Positions 24,461-32,876 of a stretch of 45,032 nucleotides of DNA are shown here, piece by piece. Under the pieces are notes generated by a model. That model made no database searches, was not told the DNA's origin, and saw only the letters and a program-made list of their open reading frames with translations. This stretch comes from an uncultured Megasphaera sp. Lineage in GTDB: Bacteria > Bacillota > Negativicutes > Veillonellales > Megasphaeraceae. The stretch lies in contig CAKPYN010000019.1 of NCBI GenBank assembly GCA_934202965.1, positions 1 to 45,032 of the forward strand. Reading direction: 5' to 3'. The position numbers were made by a program, and so were the translations under genes. Numbering within the stretch: the stretch's first letter is position 1; each line of letters opens with the position of its first letter.

Positions 24461-25388
24461 TATAGTACAAAAACGGGTTGGGCAATTGAAAAAAAAACTG
24501 GCCGAAGCCAATATTTGCTGTACCCGTGAAAAAGATATTAATTATGGGCATCAGATGCATTGCGTTCGAGGCAGTGAGGAACTGACGGTCAATATATATC
24601 ATGGAAAAAAAGGGATTTCTGTCGTTATACAAGGAAAAGATTCGCCATTAAAACGTTTGGTAGAAACCTTGGCAAACGGCGGCTCTAGCGTCGATGAAAA
24701 AACGATGTCGGATATGCCGATGGATGGACTGCATCCGGCAGGCATTCCTTGCTGGATGGGATGCGATGAATCGGGCAAAGGGGATGTGTTTGGACCGCTT
24801 GTCGGAGCGGCCTGCCTGATTACGAAAGAAGAAGAAACAAAACTTCGCAGGTTGGGTGTTTGTGACAGCAAAATGCTGACAGACGCGAACATTGCAGTCT
24901 TGGCAGCACAAATTCAGCATATGCTTGGGGAACGTTGTATTACGACGGTATTAATGCCGCGAGAATATAATGAACAATACAACAATCTGAAACGAATTCA
25001 TAAAAATTTGAATCACTTATTGGGAAGTCTCCATGGAGAAAACATTTGTCGCCTATTGTCAAAACACGAATGTCCATGTATAATAGTCGATAAGTTCGGT
25101 AAAGAGGAATATGTTTTGCAGGCAGTGGGTTCTATGGCTGCGTCTCATCAGATTATACAAGTTACCAAAGGAGAACGGGACATAGCTGTAGCAGCTGCAT
25201 CTATTTTAGCTCGCAACGGATTTGTAGATGCAATAAAAACATTGTCAGCCCGGTATGAGATGACATTTCCCAAAGGTGCTTATTTAGGAATAGCGCAAAC
25301 GATACAATCATTTTGCAAAGCCTATGGAAACCACGCATTGGCAGAAGTAGGAAAATTAAATTTCAAGAATTTTGATTTTTTACGGTGA
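24453..25388 (+). CDS. rnhC: Ribonuclease HIII
   Basis: The 311-residue protein has an N-terminal TBP-like domain (residues 1-90) and an RNase H2-like catalytic domain with GCDESGKGDVFGPLV (DEGKGD-type motif with the first two acidic ligands), CDSKMLTD, and VTKGERDIAVAAASILAR. It cleaves the RNA strand of RNA-DNA hybrids. Its length matches Bacillus RnhC. The ATG at 24453 overlaps the larC2 end by 8 bases; the longer frame inside larC2 is rejected. Coupling to larC2 is probably positional. Confidence 0.93.
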   Translation: MDNIVQKRVGQLKKKLAEANICCTREKDINYGHQMHCVRGSEELTVNIYHGKKGISVVIQGKDSPLKRLVETLANGGSSVDEKTMSDMPMDGLHPAGIPCWMGCDESGKGDVFGPLVGAACLITKEEETKLRRLGVCDSKMLTDANIAVLAAQIQHMLGERCITTVLMPREYNEQYNNLKRIHKNLNHLLGSLHGENICRLLSKHECPCIIVDKFGKEEYVLQAVGSMAASHQIIQVTKGERDIAVAAASILARNGFVDAIKTLSARYEMTFPKGAYLGIAQTIQSFCKAYGNHALAEVGKLNFKNFDFLR

Positions 25389-25397
25389 TACAAAGCA

Positions 25398-26246
25398 ATG
25401 AATAGAGTAATTATCAATGCCGATGATTTCGGCATCCATACAGAAGTCAATCAAGCCGTCATAGAGGCATATGAAAAAGGTGTTTTGCGCAGTACGTCGC
25501 TTTTGGCATCGGGCCCAGCATTTGATGAAGCCGTGGCATTAGCCAAACAATGTCCGGGTCTGGGAATTGGCATTCATTTATGTTTGGTAGGCAGTTTGCC
25601 GACAATTCTTTCGCCAAGAGAAGTGCCTACACTGGTAAATGCGAATGGCTTGGTACCGGAAAGCTATATTCCGTTTGTTAAAAAAGTAATGGAAGGGCAA
25701 ATTGACTACGAACAGGTGTATCGCGAATTGGATGCGCAAATAGAAAAAATTATGGTCCAAGGACTAAATATTACCCATGTTGACAGTCATCAGCACATGC
25801 ATATGCTGCCGCCTATTTGGGCTATTGTCCAGACATTGATGAAAAAATACGGCCTTCATCGATTGCGTGTGCCGCAGGAAGAATATACGTTTAAAACTTT
25901 TTCTGCAGGACCTTTTCGCGTGATGGGACGCAATGGGCTGACCTTCTTATCCCGTAAAGCGATGGCCGATATCAAACGCCTTCATTTCACGACAACCGAT
26001 TATTTTTGGGGAATGATAGACGGTGGTAATATGAATGTTCATAATTTGACGTATATTTTACAGCGCATGCCTTTCGGCGTTCATGAAATTATGATGCATC
26101 CCGGCAAAAGTACAGCTGCTCTTTCCCAGGTTTTTTCTTGGGGATACCATTGGGAAGATGAATTTCATGCGTTGATATCACCGACGATAAAAGAGTTAAT
26201 GAAAGAACGGCACATAGAACCTATCCATTTCGGAATGCTGCCGTAA
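25398..26246 (+). CDS. YdjC/ChbG-family carbohydrate deacetylase
   Basis: The 282-residue protein has INADDFGIHTEVN at the N terminus (metal-binding Asp pair), LGIGIHLCL, HVDSHQHMHMLP (His ligands) and EIMMHPGKS near the C terminus, as in ChbG and the HpnK/YdjC family. Known members remove acetyl groups from N-acetylated sugars such as chitooligosaccharides, and HpnK acts on hopanoids. With an SDR epimerase 21 bases downstream, action on a cell-surface sugar or glycolipid is plausible but unproven. No signal peptide. Confidence 0.85.
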   Translation: MNRVIINADDFGIHTEVNQAVIEAYEKGVLRSTSLLASGPAFDEAVALAKQCPGLGIGIHLCLVGSLPTILSPREVPTLVNANGLVPESYIPFVKKVMEGQIDYEQVYRELDAQIEKIMVQGLNITHVDSHQHMHMLPPIWAIVQTLMKKYGLHRLRVPQEEYTFKTFSAGPFRVMGRNGLTFLSRKAMADIKRLHFTTTDYFWGMIDGGNMNVHNLTYILQRMPFGVHEIMMHPGKSTAALSQVFSWGYHWEDEFHALISPTIKELMKERHIEPIHFGMLP

Positions 26247-26267
26247 CGATTGGGGGAGAACGGGAAT

Positions 26268-27194
26268 ATGAATATCTTAGTAACCGGTGGAGCAGGATTT
26301 ATTGGCTCCCATTTGACAGATGCGCTGATTGAAGAAGGACATCATGTCATTATTATTGATAATTTAAGTACAGGCAGCCGTAAGAACCTCAATCCACAGG
26401 CCGTATTTTACGAAGAAGATATTTGTCATGAAGACGCGCTGGAACGTATTTTTGCGAAAGAAAATATTCAAATCGTCTTTCATGAAGCGGCCCAGACCTT
26501 AGTGCCCTATTCGATGGAACATCCGAAAGAAGATGCCCAGCTGAATATCATGGGGCTCATTAATGTATTGGATATGTGCCGGAAATACCATGTGAAAAAA
26601 ATCATCTTTTCGTCGTCGGCAGCTGTATATGGAGATAATGTACACGTGCCGTTAAAAGAGGATCAGCCGCTCATGCCAACCTCTTTTTATGGATTGACAA
26701 AAGTGACAGCAGAAAAATATATTCAAATGTATCATGAAGCGTTTGGCCTGTCCTATGCTATTTTGCGGTATTCCAATGTGTATGGCGAACGGCAGGGAAG
26801 TCATGGCGAAGGCGGTGTGGTTTATGTTTTTTCAAAAGCACTGGCTCAAGGGCAGGATTTGACTATCTATGGCGATGGCGAACAGTCTCGTGATTTTGTG
26901 TATGTAAAAGATGTAGCAAGAGCCAATATAAAGGCAATGGATACGGCGGTTCCATCGGGGATTTACAATGTAAGTACGGGAATTGAAACGACGATTAATG
27001 CGCTCAAGGAAATTTTGTTATATTTTTCTCGAGTACCTGCGCAAGTTTCGTACGCTGATGCCCGCAGCGGTGATATTTATTGTTCTGCCCTTGATAATAC
27101 AGCCGCCAAACAAGCGTTGCAGTGGAAACCGGTAACGAAATTATTACCTGGGCTGCAGGCAACGTATTCCTATTTTGCAGGGGAGGAATTATAA
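26268..27194 (+). CDS. NAD-dependent epimerase/dehydratase (UDP-glucose 4-epimerase-like)
   Basis: The 308-residue extended short-chain dehydrogenase has VTGGAGFIGSHL (NAD-binding TGxxGxxG), SSSAAVYGD, the catalytic YGLTK, and RYSNVYGERQ. It resembles UDP-glucose 4-epimerases and related sugar-nucleotide epimerases; the exact substrate is open. The ATG at 26268 has GGGGGAGA eight bases upstream; an earlier TTG at 26250 is not supported. The stop overlaps the next ATG by one base. Confidence 0.85.
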   Translation: MNILVTGGAGFIGSHLTDALIEEGHHVIIIDNLSTGSRKNLNPQAVFYEEDICHEDALERIFAKENIQIVFHEAAQTLVPYSMEHPKEDAQLNIMGLINVLDMCRKYHVKKIIFSSSAAVYGDNVHVPLKEDQPLMPTSFYGLTKVTAEKYIQMYHEAFGLSYAILRYSNVYGERQGSHGEGGVVYVFSKALAQGQDLTIYGDGEQSRDFVYVKDVARANIKAMDTAVPSGIYNVSTGIETTINALKEILLYFSRVPAQVSYADARSGDIYCSALDNTAAKQALQWKPVTKLLPGLQATYSYFAGEEL

Positions 27195-27652
27195 TGAAAG
27201 AGGCTAAGGGGGAGAAAAATTACCAATTTTATTTGGTGCGTGAAGATATTCTTCCGGAAGCAATAAAAAAGACAATTAAAGTAAAAGAGATATTAAAACG
27301 TCATCAGAAAAAGACAATTAATGAAGCTGTACATATGATGAATTTAAGTCGCAGTGCGTATTATAAATACAAAGATTATGTATTTCCTTTTTATGATGTT
27401 ACGCAGGGAAAAATTGTTACGATTTCTATCATGATTTTAGATAAGCCGGGAGAATTATCCCAAGTGCTGAATACGATAGCAAGCAGTAACGGCAGTATCT
27501 TGACTATTAATCAGGGTATTCCGCTTCAAGGGCTGGCTGATGTCAGCGTTTCGATTGAAACCAAAGAAATGAAAGAATCTATTGACGATTTAATGAAAAA
27601 GTTGGAAAAGCTGTCCGGCGTCAGCAAGGTAGAAATTATTGGACAAGCTTAG
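27194..27652 (+). CDS. ACT-domain regulatory protein (PheB/UPF0735-like)
   Basis: The 152-residue protein has an N-terminal part with a short helix-turn-helix-like stretch (INEAVHMMNLSRSAYYKYK, about residues 40-58) and a C-terminal ACT domain (VTISIMILDKPGELSQVLN onward, about residues 74-150). ACT domains bind amino acids. Such proteins precede hom or pheA in many Firmicutes (PheB in Bacillus) and are thought to sense amino acids. GGAGGA lies seven bases before the ATG. The homoserine dehydrogenase gene follows after 34 bases. Confidence 0.85.
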   Translation: MKEAKGEKNYQFYLVREDILPEAIKKTIKVKEILKRHQKKTINEAVHMMNLSRSAYYKYKDYVFPFYDVTQGKIVTISIMILDKPGELSQVLNTIASSNGSILTINQGIPLQGLADVSVSIETKEMKESIDDLMKKLEKLSGVSKVEIIGQA

Positions 27653-27686
27653 ATATATATATACTACATGGTGAGGGGGAAATGAA

Positions 27687-28973
27687 ATGAAAGAAGTATC
27701 AATTGCATTATTAGGATGCGGGACAGTTGGCAAAGGTGTTATTGATTTATTGGCAATGAATGGGTCGATTATTGAAGAACAGCTTAATACAAAAATTAAT
27801 ATCAAGCGCGTGCTTATCCGCGACATACAAAAGTATGAAAAAATGGATCTTCCTGAATCGATTCAGTTGACCACCAATTTTGATGATATTATTAATGATG
27901 ATGATATTGAAATTGTAGTTGAAGTAATGGGCAGCGCAGATTTTGCTAAAAATTGCATTGAACAATGCTTCAAAAAGGGGAAAAGTGTTGTCAGTGCCAA
28001 TAAAGATCTCATTGCCGATTACGGCATTCCGCTGTTAAAATTATCTAAAGAACATAATGTAGATTTTCAGTTTGAAGCCAGTGTTGCCGGCGGGATTCCT
28101 ATTGTACGGCCGATGTATTCTTCTCTTAATAGCAATCAAATCGAAGAAATCATAGGCATTATGAATGGTACAACCAACTATATTTTGTCTAATATGACAG
28201 AAACAGGTATGTCCTATGAAGATGCGTTGAAAGGCGCACAAGAAAAAGGCTATGCTGAAGCTGACCCGACGAATGATGTCAGCGGCTATGATGCAGCGCG
28301 GAAAATCGCTATTTTGGCAACATTAGGTTTCCATTCAGCCGTAACCTTTAATGATGTCAATGTAGAAGGTATTGAAACGATTGCCCAGGAAGATATTCAG
28401 CATGCCACTGAAATGGGATATGTTATTAAACTGCTGGCTATTGCTCGGCAGGATGCCGATGGAATTACGTTAAATGTACATCCAAGCTTTATCCGCAAAG
28501 GCCATCCGCTGGCAAATGTGGGTGGTGCCTATAATGCTGTATACGTGCGGGGAAATTGTGTAGGTGATGTGATGTTATATGGACAAGGGGCCGGTTCATT
28601 GCCGACAGCCAGCGCGGTTGTTAGTGATGTCATGAATGTAATCCTCCATTTTAACATCAATATTACAGGAAGCCGCGATTTTGTATGGCATGAAGCTAAA
28701 TTGAAGCCGCAGGCTGACATTAGCGCGCCCTATTATATTCGGATGACCGTTAACAACGCACCGGGGGTCTTGGCCAGTGTATCTAGATTGTTAGCAGATT
28801 ATCATATTAGTATTCGTTCATTGATTCAAAAAGATGAAACAACAGAAATTGCTGAAATTGTCATTTTAATTGACAAATCATCAGCAGGTCTGGTTGAAGA
28901 AGCATTACGGCGAATTGAATCTCTGCCGTGTGTTCGTAAAGTAGCAAATGCAATTCGTGTTATCGAGGTGTAA
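27687..28973 (+). CDS. hom: Homoserine dehydrogenase
   Basis: The 428-residue protein has an NAD(P)-binding domain (LLGCGTVGKGV), a catalytic domain (IMNGTTNYILSNM, then AEADPTNDVSGYDAARKI) and a C-terminal ACT domain (MTVNNAPGVLASVSRLL, about residues 350-428) that commonly confers threonine feedback. It reduces aspartate semialdehyde to homoserine. GAGGGGGA precedes the ATG by 6 bases. It is paired with thrB; thrC is not in the window. Confidence 0.97.
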   Translation: MKEVSIALLGCGTVGKGVIDLLAMNGSIIEEQLNTKINIKRVLIRDIQKYEKMDLPESIQLTTNFDDIINDDDIEIVVEVMGSADFAKNCIEQCFKKGKSVVSANKDLIADYGIPLLKLSKEHNVDFQFEASVAGGIPIVRPMYSSLNSNQIEEIIGIMNGTTNYILSNMTETGMSYEDALKGAQEKGYAEADPTNDVSGYDAARKIAILATLGFHSAVTFNDVNVEGIETIAQEDIQHATEMGYVIKLLAIARQDADGITLNVHPSFIRKGHPLANVGGAYNAVYVRGNCVGDVMLYGQGAGSLPTASAVVSDVMNVILHFNINITGSRDFVWHEAKLKPQADISAPYYIRMTVNNAPGVLASVSRLLADYHISIRSLIQKDETTEIAEIVILIDKSSAGLVEEALRRIESLPCVRKVANAIRVIEV

Positions 28974-28978
28974 TCATT

Positions 28979-29896
28979 ATGACAAAACAAATTCATGTAC
29001 AAGTACCGGCTACGTCGGCTAATATTGGTTCTGGTTTTGATGCTGTTGGCATTGCCCTTAACTTTTTTGATGATTTTTATTTTACAGAAGATTCATCTAA
29101 ATCACAGATTGATATTGAAATTGAAGGATTGGGAAAAGAATCAATTCCTACCAATTTCAATGAAAATTTTGTAGGCCGGGCAATGAAGGCAGTAGCGATT
29201 AAAAATAAGAGTTCTCTTCCTAAAGGCGGTACGCTAAAACTCGTAAATAATATTCCGCCGGCTCGCGGCCTTGGCAGCAGTTCTGCTGCCCTTGTAGGCG
29301 GTATTTTAATTGGCAATGCTTTGACAGGTAATAAAATGAGCAAAGAAGAAATGCTTTCTTTGGCAACAACCATGGAAGGACATCCGGACAATGTAGCGCC
29401 GGCTCTTTATGGTGGCTTATCGGTATCCATTATGGTGGACGGCAAGACGATGACCAATTCGATTCCCATTGATGATGACTTGACGTTTATTACGGTTAGC
29501 CCAGAAATTGAAGTATCCACAGAAAAAGCTCGTGAAGCATTGCCCAAAACGATTGATTATCAAAATGCCGTATTTAATGTCAGCCGTGTCAGCTTCCTTG
29601 TTTCTTCATTGTTTACGAAACAATATGACCGCATTTTCTTTGGCTTACAGGATAAATTGCATGTTCCGTATCGTATAAAACTCATTCCCGGTGGTAATGT
29701 TGTGTTGAAAGCCGCAGAAGATGCCGGTGCATTAGGTGCTACGATTAGTGGTTCCGGTTCGACGCTGATTGCCTTTGCAACAGAAAAAGAAAAACAAATT
29801 ATGAATGCAATGGTCAATGCATTCCGGACCCAGGGAATTGAATCAACAGGCCGTATTCTTAAATGTTGTAACCATGGAGCACAGATTATTGAATGA
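28979..29896 (+). CDS. thrB: Homoserine kinase
   Basis: The 305-residue GHMP kinase has VQVPATSANIGSGFDAVGIAL at the N terminus (substrate-binding motif), the ATP-binding PPARGLGSSSAALVGG, and the C-terminal GATISGSGSTLIAF. It phosphorylates homoserine for threonine synthesis. It begins 5 bases after hom with GAGGTG as its ribosome site, and its stop overlaps nudC as ATGA. Confidence 0.96.
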   Translation: MTKQIHVQVPATSANIGSGFDAVGIALNFFDDFYFTEDSSKSQIDIEIEGLGKESIPTNFNENFVGRAMKAVAIKNKSSLPKGGTLKLVNNIPPARGLGSSSAALVGGILIGNALTGNKMSKEEMLSLATTMEGHPDNVAPALYGGLSVSIMVDGKTMTNSIPIDDDLTFITVSPEIEVSTEKAREALPKTIDYQNAVFNVSRVSFLVSSLFTKQYDRIFFGLQDKLHVPYRIKLIPGGNVVLKAAEDAGALGATISGSGSTLIAFATEKEKQIMNAMVNAFRTQGIESTGRILKCCNHGAQIIE

Positions 29897-30717
29897 TACA
29901 AGATATAGGTGCGCATACATATCATAACGAATATCGTCCTGTACCGGTACAAGCAGACAGCCCTGTTCTTGCCTACCGGGGACGGAAGATTCTTGTTCGC
30001 GTGACAGGAGAAAAAACATTTACCTATCCGACATATGGTGAGCTTGGCATATTGCAGAACAAGGTGCGCTGGCTTTTTCAGGAAGATCAGACGTCCTATT
30101 TCTTAGCGTTGGCAGATATTCCGGAAACGCGTGGATTTACGTATATATCTATCAATTTTATGCGGGCTGCAGAGCCGCGCTTTCAAGCCTTTGCTGGTGT
30201 GACCGGCATGTCTCTTTGTCATTGGTATCAAAACCATCAGTACTGCGGACAGTGCGGTCGTCCGATGCAGCACAGCCAAAAGGAACGCATGATGTATTGC
30301 AAGGATTGCCACACGATGATGTATCCGCAGATTTGTCCGGCTGTTATTGTGGCAGTACGCCATGGTAACAAGCTGCTTGTTTCTAAATATGCTGGCAGAG
30401 AATATACGAAGGCTGCTTTATTGGCAGGATTTGCCGAAATTGGTGAAACCATTGAACAAACGGTTCATCGTGAAGTCATGGAAGAAGTAGGTATTCACGT
30501 AAAGAACCTGCAGTTTTATAAAAGCCAGCCCTGGTGTTTTACCGATACGTTGTTGTTTGGCTTTTTCTGTGACCTTGATGGAGATGATACACTGCGCGTC
30601 GATCATAATGAATTAGCAACGGCACAGTGGGTAGAGCGAGAAGACTTGCCGGATGATCCCGAAAAGGCAAGCCTTACAATGGAAATGATGACCTTGTTTA
30701 AGCAAGGAAAATGGTAA
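29893..30717 (+). CDS. nudC: NAD(+) diphosphatase / RNA de-NADding hydrolase, NudC-like
   Basis: The 274-residue protein has an N-terminal NudC domain, a zinc ribbon with Cys118, Cys121, Cys136 and Cys139, and a Nudix box GFAEIGETIEQTVHREVMEEVGI broken only as expected for GX5EX7REUXEEXGU (residues 179-201). Downstream SQPW (211-214) is the NudC signature that separates it from other Nudix enzymes; the following residues read CFTDTLL where PFPxSLM is usual. NudC splits NAD(H) and removes NAD caps from RNA. It overlaps thrB by four bases and ends a long gene run at a strong terminator. Confidence 0.9.
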   Translation: MIQDIGAHTYHNEYRPVPVQADSPVLAYRGRKILVRVTGEKTFTYPTYGELGILQNKVRWLFQEDQTSYFLALADIPETRGFTYISINFMRAAEPRFQAFAGVTGMSLCHWYQNHQYCGQCGRPMQHSQKERMMYCKDCHTMMYPQICPAVIVAVRHGNKLLVSKYAGREYTKAALLAGFAEIGETIEQTVHREVMEEVGIHVKNLQFYKSQPWCFTDTLLFGFFCDLDGDDTLRVDHNELATAQWVEREDLPDDPEKASLTMEMMTLFKQGKW

Positions 30718-30725
30718 ACATACAG

Positions 30726-30773
30726 AAGAACGCTGCACATATCATTCCAAGTGATACGTGCAGCGTTCTTTTT
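30726..30773 (+). terminator. Intrinsic terminator after nudC
   Basis: A 13-bp perfect stem (30726-30738 with 30758-30770) continues inward as TATCA/TGATA, and T5 follows. It also lies between the convergent mscS gene and nudC, but the minus-strand side lacks a good T run. Confidence 0.85.
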
Positions 30774-30816
30774 ATGTTTAGCATATACCATTTATTTTGT
30801 TTTGTAGGGATATTCT

Positions 30817-31704
30817 TTATTTTTCTTGCGGATGCTGGACATAGACGACGCGCTGCGGATAGGGAATATCAATTCCCTGTGCATCAAATGCGTCTTTTAC
30901 TTCTGACATAATATCATATTTTACAGCGATAAAATTTTTGCTGGCGACTAAGGGATAGGCGGCAATGCGGACAGAATTATCACCAAATTCTTGAATGCCG
31001 ATTTCCATTTCATTCGCATTTAAGATACGCTTGTCTTTTTTGAAAATATCTTTGAGGATAGCAATGGCTTTGTGATGATCGTTATTGTAGCCAATATCAA
31101 AGACGAAAGGAATCAGTCGTTCATCCAAATACGAACTGTTCGTGACTTGGGACGATGTAATGGAAGAATTAGGAATAAAAATAGTTTTTTTATCTTTTGT
31201 GATAATAGCTGTATTTAAAACCTGAATTCCTTTGACACTTCCTTCTACGCCACCAATGGAAACCCAGTCACCGGCTTTAAAGGGCTTAAAAATTAAAATG
31301 AGCAGCCCCGAAGCAAAGTTTGATAGATTGTTTTGCAGTGCTAGGCCAACAGCTAAGCCAAAGGCCCCAAAGGCTGCTAAAAAAGAATTGGTAGGAATGC
31401 CGATTTTGTTTAATGCTGTTAAAACGACAAATGCCATAATGGCGTAATAGACAATTTGGCTGATAAACGTAATAACCGTTCTGTCAGAATTGGCATGCGT
31501 CATAAAACGAATGACCATATTTTTGATAAATCGGGCAATCGCACGACCAACAAAAAAAATAATAATGGCATAAATAAGATCGGGCCCGTGATTGAGGAGA
31601 AAATCTGTAAAATGATCTAACGCAGACATCCCTTGTGATACTTGCTGCTGCACATCTTCTTTTACGGCATTGGCTGTAGAAGCTGCGGCGTGTACCGTAT
31701 TCAT
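30817..31704 (-). CDS. mscS: Small-conductance mechanosensitive channel (MscS family)
   Basis: The 295-residue membrane protein has three N-terminal hydrophobic segments, the third being a Gly/Ala-rich pore helix (FLAAFGAFGLAVGLALQNNLSNFASGLLILIF). The MscS beta domain follows with FKAGDWVSIGGVEGSVKGIQVLNT and IPNSSITSSQVTN, and then a C-terminal alpha/beta domain. It opens under membrane tension to release solutes on osmotic downshock. AAAGGAA precedes the ATG on the minus strand. Single gene. Confidence 0.94.
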   Translation of the reverse strand: MNTVHAAASTANAVKEDVQQQVSQGMSALDHFTDFLLNHGPDLIYAIIIFFVGRAIARFIKNMVIRFMTHANSDRTVITFISQIVYYAIMAFVVLTALNKIGIPTNSFLAAFGAFGLAVGLALQNNLSNFASGLLILIFKPFKAGDWVSIGGVEGSVKGIQVLNTAIITKDKKTIFIPNSSITSSQVTNSSYLDERLIPFVFDIGYNNDHHKAIAILKDIFKKDKRILNANEMEIGIQEFGDNSVRIAAYPLVASKNFIAVKYDIMSEVKDAFDAQGIDIPYPQRVVYVQHPQEK

Positions 31705-31779
31705 AGTATGATATTCCTTTCTGTCAAATCATGGCAGCAAGAGATAGTGTGCTGCCGGTCCACTGCTGCAAACAGCAGT

Positions 31780-31809
31780 TTTATACAATAAAAAGTATCT
31801 TTATTGTAA
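31780..31809 (-). promoter_or_regulatory. Possible promoter of mscS
   Basis: On the minus strand TTACAA (31804-31809) and TATAAA (31780-31785) are 18 bases apart. A small hairpin (CTGCTG/CAGCAG, 31763-31778) follows in the leader. Confidence 0.4.
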
Positions 31810-31818
31810 TGCATTCTT

Positions 31819-31847
31819 TTGTACTTGTATAGGTGATATACTATAAA
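31819..31847 (+). promoter_or_regulatory. Possible promoter of the VTT-domain protein gene
   Basis: TTGTAC (31819-31824), a 17-base spacer and TATAAA (31842-31847), 32 bases before the ATG at 31880. Confidence 0.45.
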
Positions 31848-31879
31848 AGAAAAAAGATGATGAAAAAGGACTGGCTTAT

Positions 31880-32554
31880 ATGAGACAGGAAGAAAAAAAT
31901 AAATGGCTTGTGCATGGCGTGTGTATGATATTGATAGCAGGCGTATTGGTTGGTGTTCATTTTTGGCTGCCGCATTTTTTTTCGACGATTTGGCATTATA
32001 TGCTGCAAAAAGATATGGAGGGAATGGCGGCTTACATTGCTTCTTTTGGATATGGCGCGATCGGTATTTGTATTTTTTTAATTGCCTTGGCGAATGCTGT
32101 CGGTGTTCCGACGATTCAATTTCTTTCGATTAATGGCATTATCTTTGGACTCGTTCCAGGAATTATTATATCCTGGCTGGGAGAAGTATTGGGTATAGAA
32201 ATTGCCTTTCGTTTGATGCGTACTTTATTTCACCATAAGGCGAAGCAGATTATCAACAGACATGGAAAATTAAAACATGTCAACGCATACAGTACGATTC
32301 GTATGGTAATGATTGGCCGCGCGATACCCTATGCACCTAATGTTGTTGTGACGGCGATAGCGGCGATGAGTAAATTATCGTACCGCGATCATTTTATAGC
32401 GAATTTGATTGGCAAGCTTCCAGCCGTTATTGTAGAAGTTTGGTTGGGGCATGATTTATTTCACATACAAGCGCATAGCGGGCGGTTGGCAGTATTGATT
32501 GTTTTGCTTATCGGTGCTTATGGGATTTTGTGGTATACACGGCATAAGAAATAG
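31880..32554 (+). CDS. TVP38/TMEM64 (VTT-domain, DedA-like) membrane protein
   Basis: The 224-residue protein has five or so hydrophobic segments and the VTT-domain pattern: a GxPTIQFLSINGIIFG segment, GEVLGIEIAFRLMR, and later VMIGRAIPYAPNVVVTAIAAMSKLSYRDH. TVP38/DedA-like proteins are proposed lipid (undecaprenyl phosphate or phospholipid) scramblases or flippases and affect envelope homeostasis. The exact lipid here is unknown. It is a single gene; repeat R2 with its terminator begins 6 bases after the stop. Confidence 0.85.
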   Translation: MRQEEKNKWLVHGVCMILIAGVLVGVHFWLPHFFSTIWHYMLQKDMEGMAAYIASFGYGAIGICIFLIALANAVGVPTIQFLSINGIIFGLVPGIIISWLGEVLGIEIAFRLMRTLFHHKAKQIINRHGKLKHVNAYSTIRMVMIGRAIPYAPNVVVTAIAAMSKLSYRDHFIANLIGKLPAVIVEVWLGHDLFHIQAHSGRLAVLIVLLIGAYGILWYTRHKK

Positions 32555-32560
32555 TTGATA

Positions 32561-32610
32561 GGACTGTAACAAAATGAGAATGTTGAATCCATGTTGTTAC
32601 AGTCCTTTTG
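32561..32610 (+). terminator. Intrinsic terminator in repeat R2
   Basis: GGACTGTAACAAAATG (32561-32576) pairs with CATGTTGTTACAGTCC (32590-32605) with a single A-G mismatch, followed by TTTT. It is 6 bases after the stop of the VTT gene. Confidence 0.75.
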
Positions 32611-32660
32611 TCGTACCATTTTACGTATATCCTTTGCAACATGACCGTTCATGTTCTTCT
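32561..32660 (+). repeat. Dispersed 3'-end repeat, copy R2
   Basis: It matches R3 (44831-44934) closely across the hairpin and the following GTCGTACCATTTTACGTATA and GCAACATGACCGTTCATG stretches, and R1 (467-564) less closely. Confidence 0.72.
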
Positions 32661-32876
32661 TTATTTCTTAGTCGGCATACGAATAGGAGAGAGATAGAGA
32701 ACAATGTTTACATCAGGGTCATGACTATATGCACATATTGGTATAGATTGATTTTTTATATACTGGTTGATTATCATGGCCCGTGTCTGTTATACTATAT
32801 ATGTAAATCTTTAATTATATCGAATAAAAAAAGATATGTAAATACTTTTTATAATTTTTTTAGGAGGTGTTCCTTC
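32661..32876. other. AT-rich leader and promoter region before the ADP-ribosylglycohydrolase
   Basis: I see no gene here. It holds one promoter at 32767-32796 and ends in the AGGAGGT ribosome site. The open frame running through it has no ribosome site and no family resemblance. Confidence 0.5.
32767..32796 (+). promoter_or_regulatory. Promoter of the ADP-ribosylglycohydrolase gene
   Basis: TTGATT (32767-32772), an 18-base spacer and TATACT (32791-32796). The leader of about 75 bases ends in AGGAGGT nine bases before the ATG. Confidence 0.55.

Noticed and set aside
30711..30911. Small open frame after nudC
   Set aside because: It covers the nudC terminator and is antisense to the end of mscS.
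32574..32876. 101-codon N-terminal extension of the ADP-ribosylglycohydrolase
   Set aside because: It starts in the R2 terminator, spans the promoter at 32767-32796, and a perfect AGGAGGT precedes the internal ATG.
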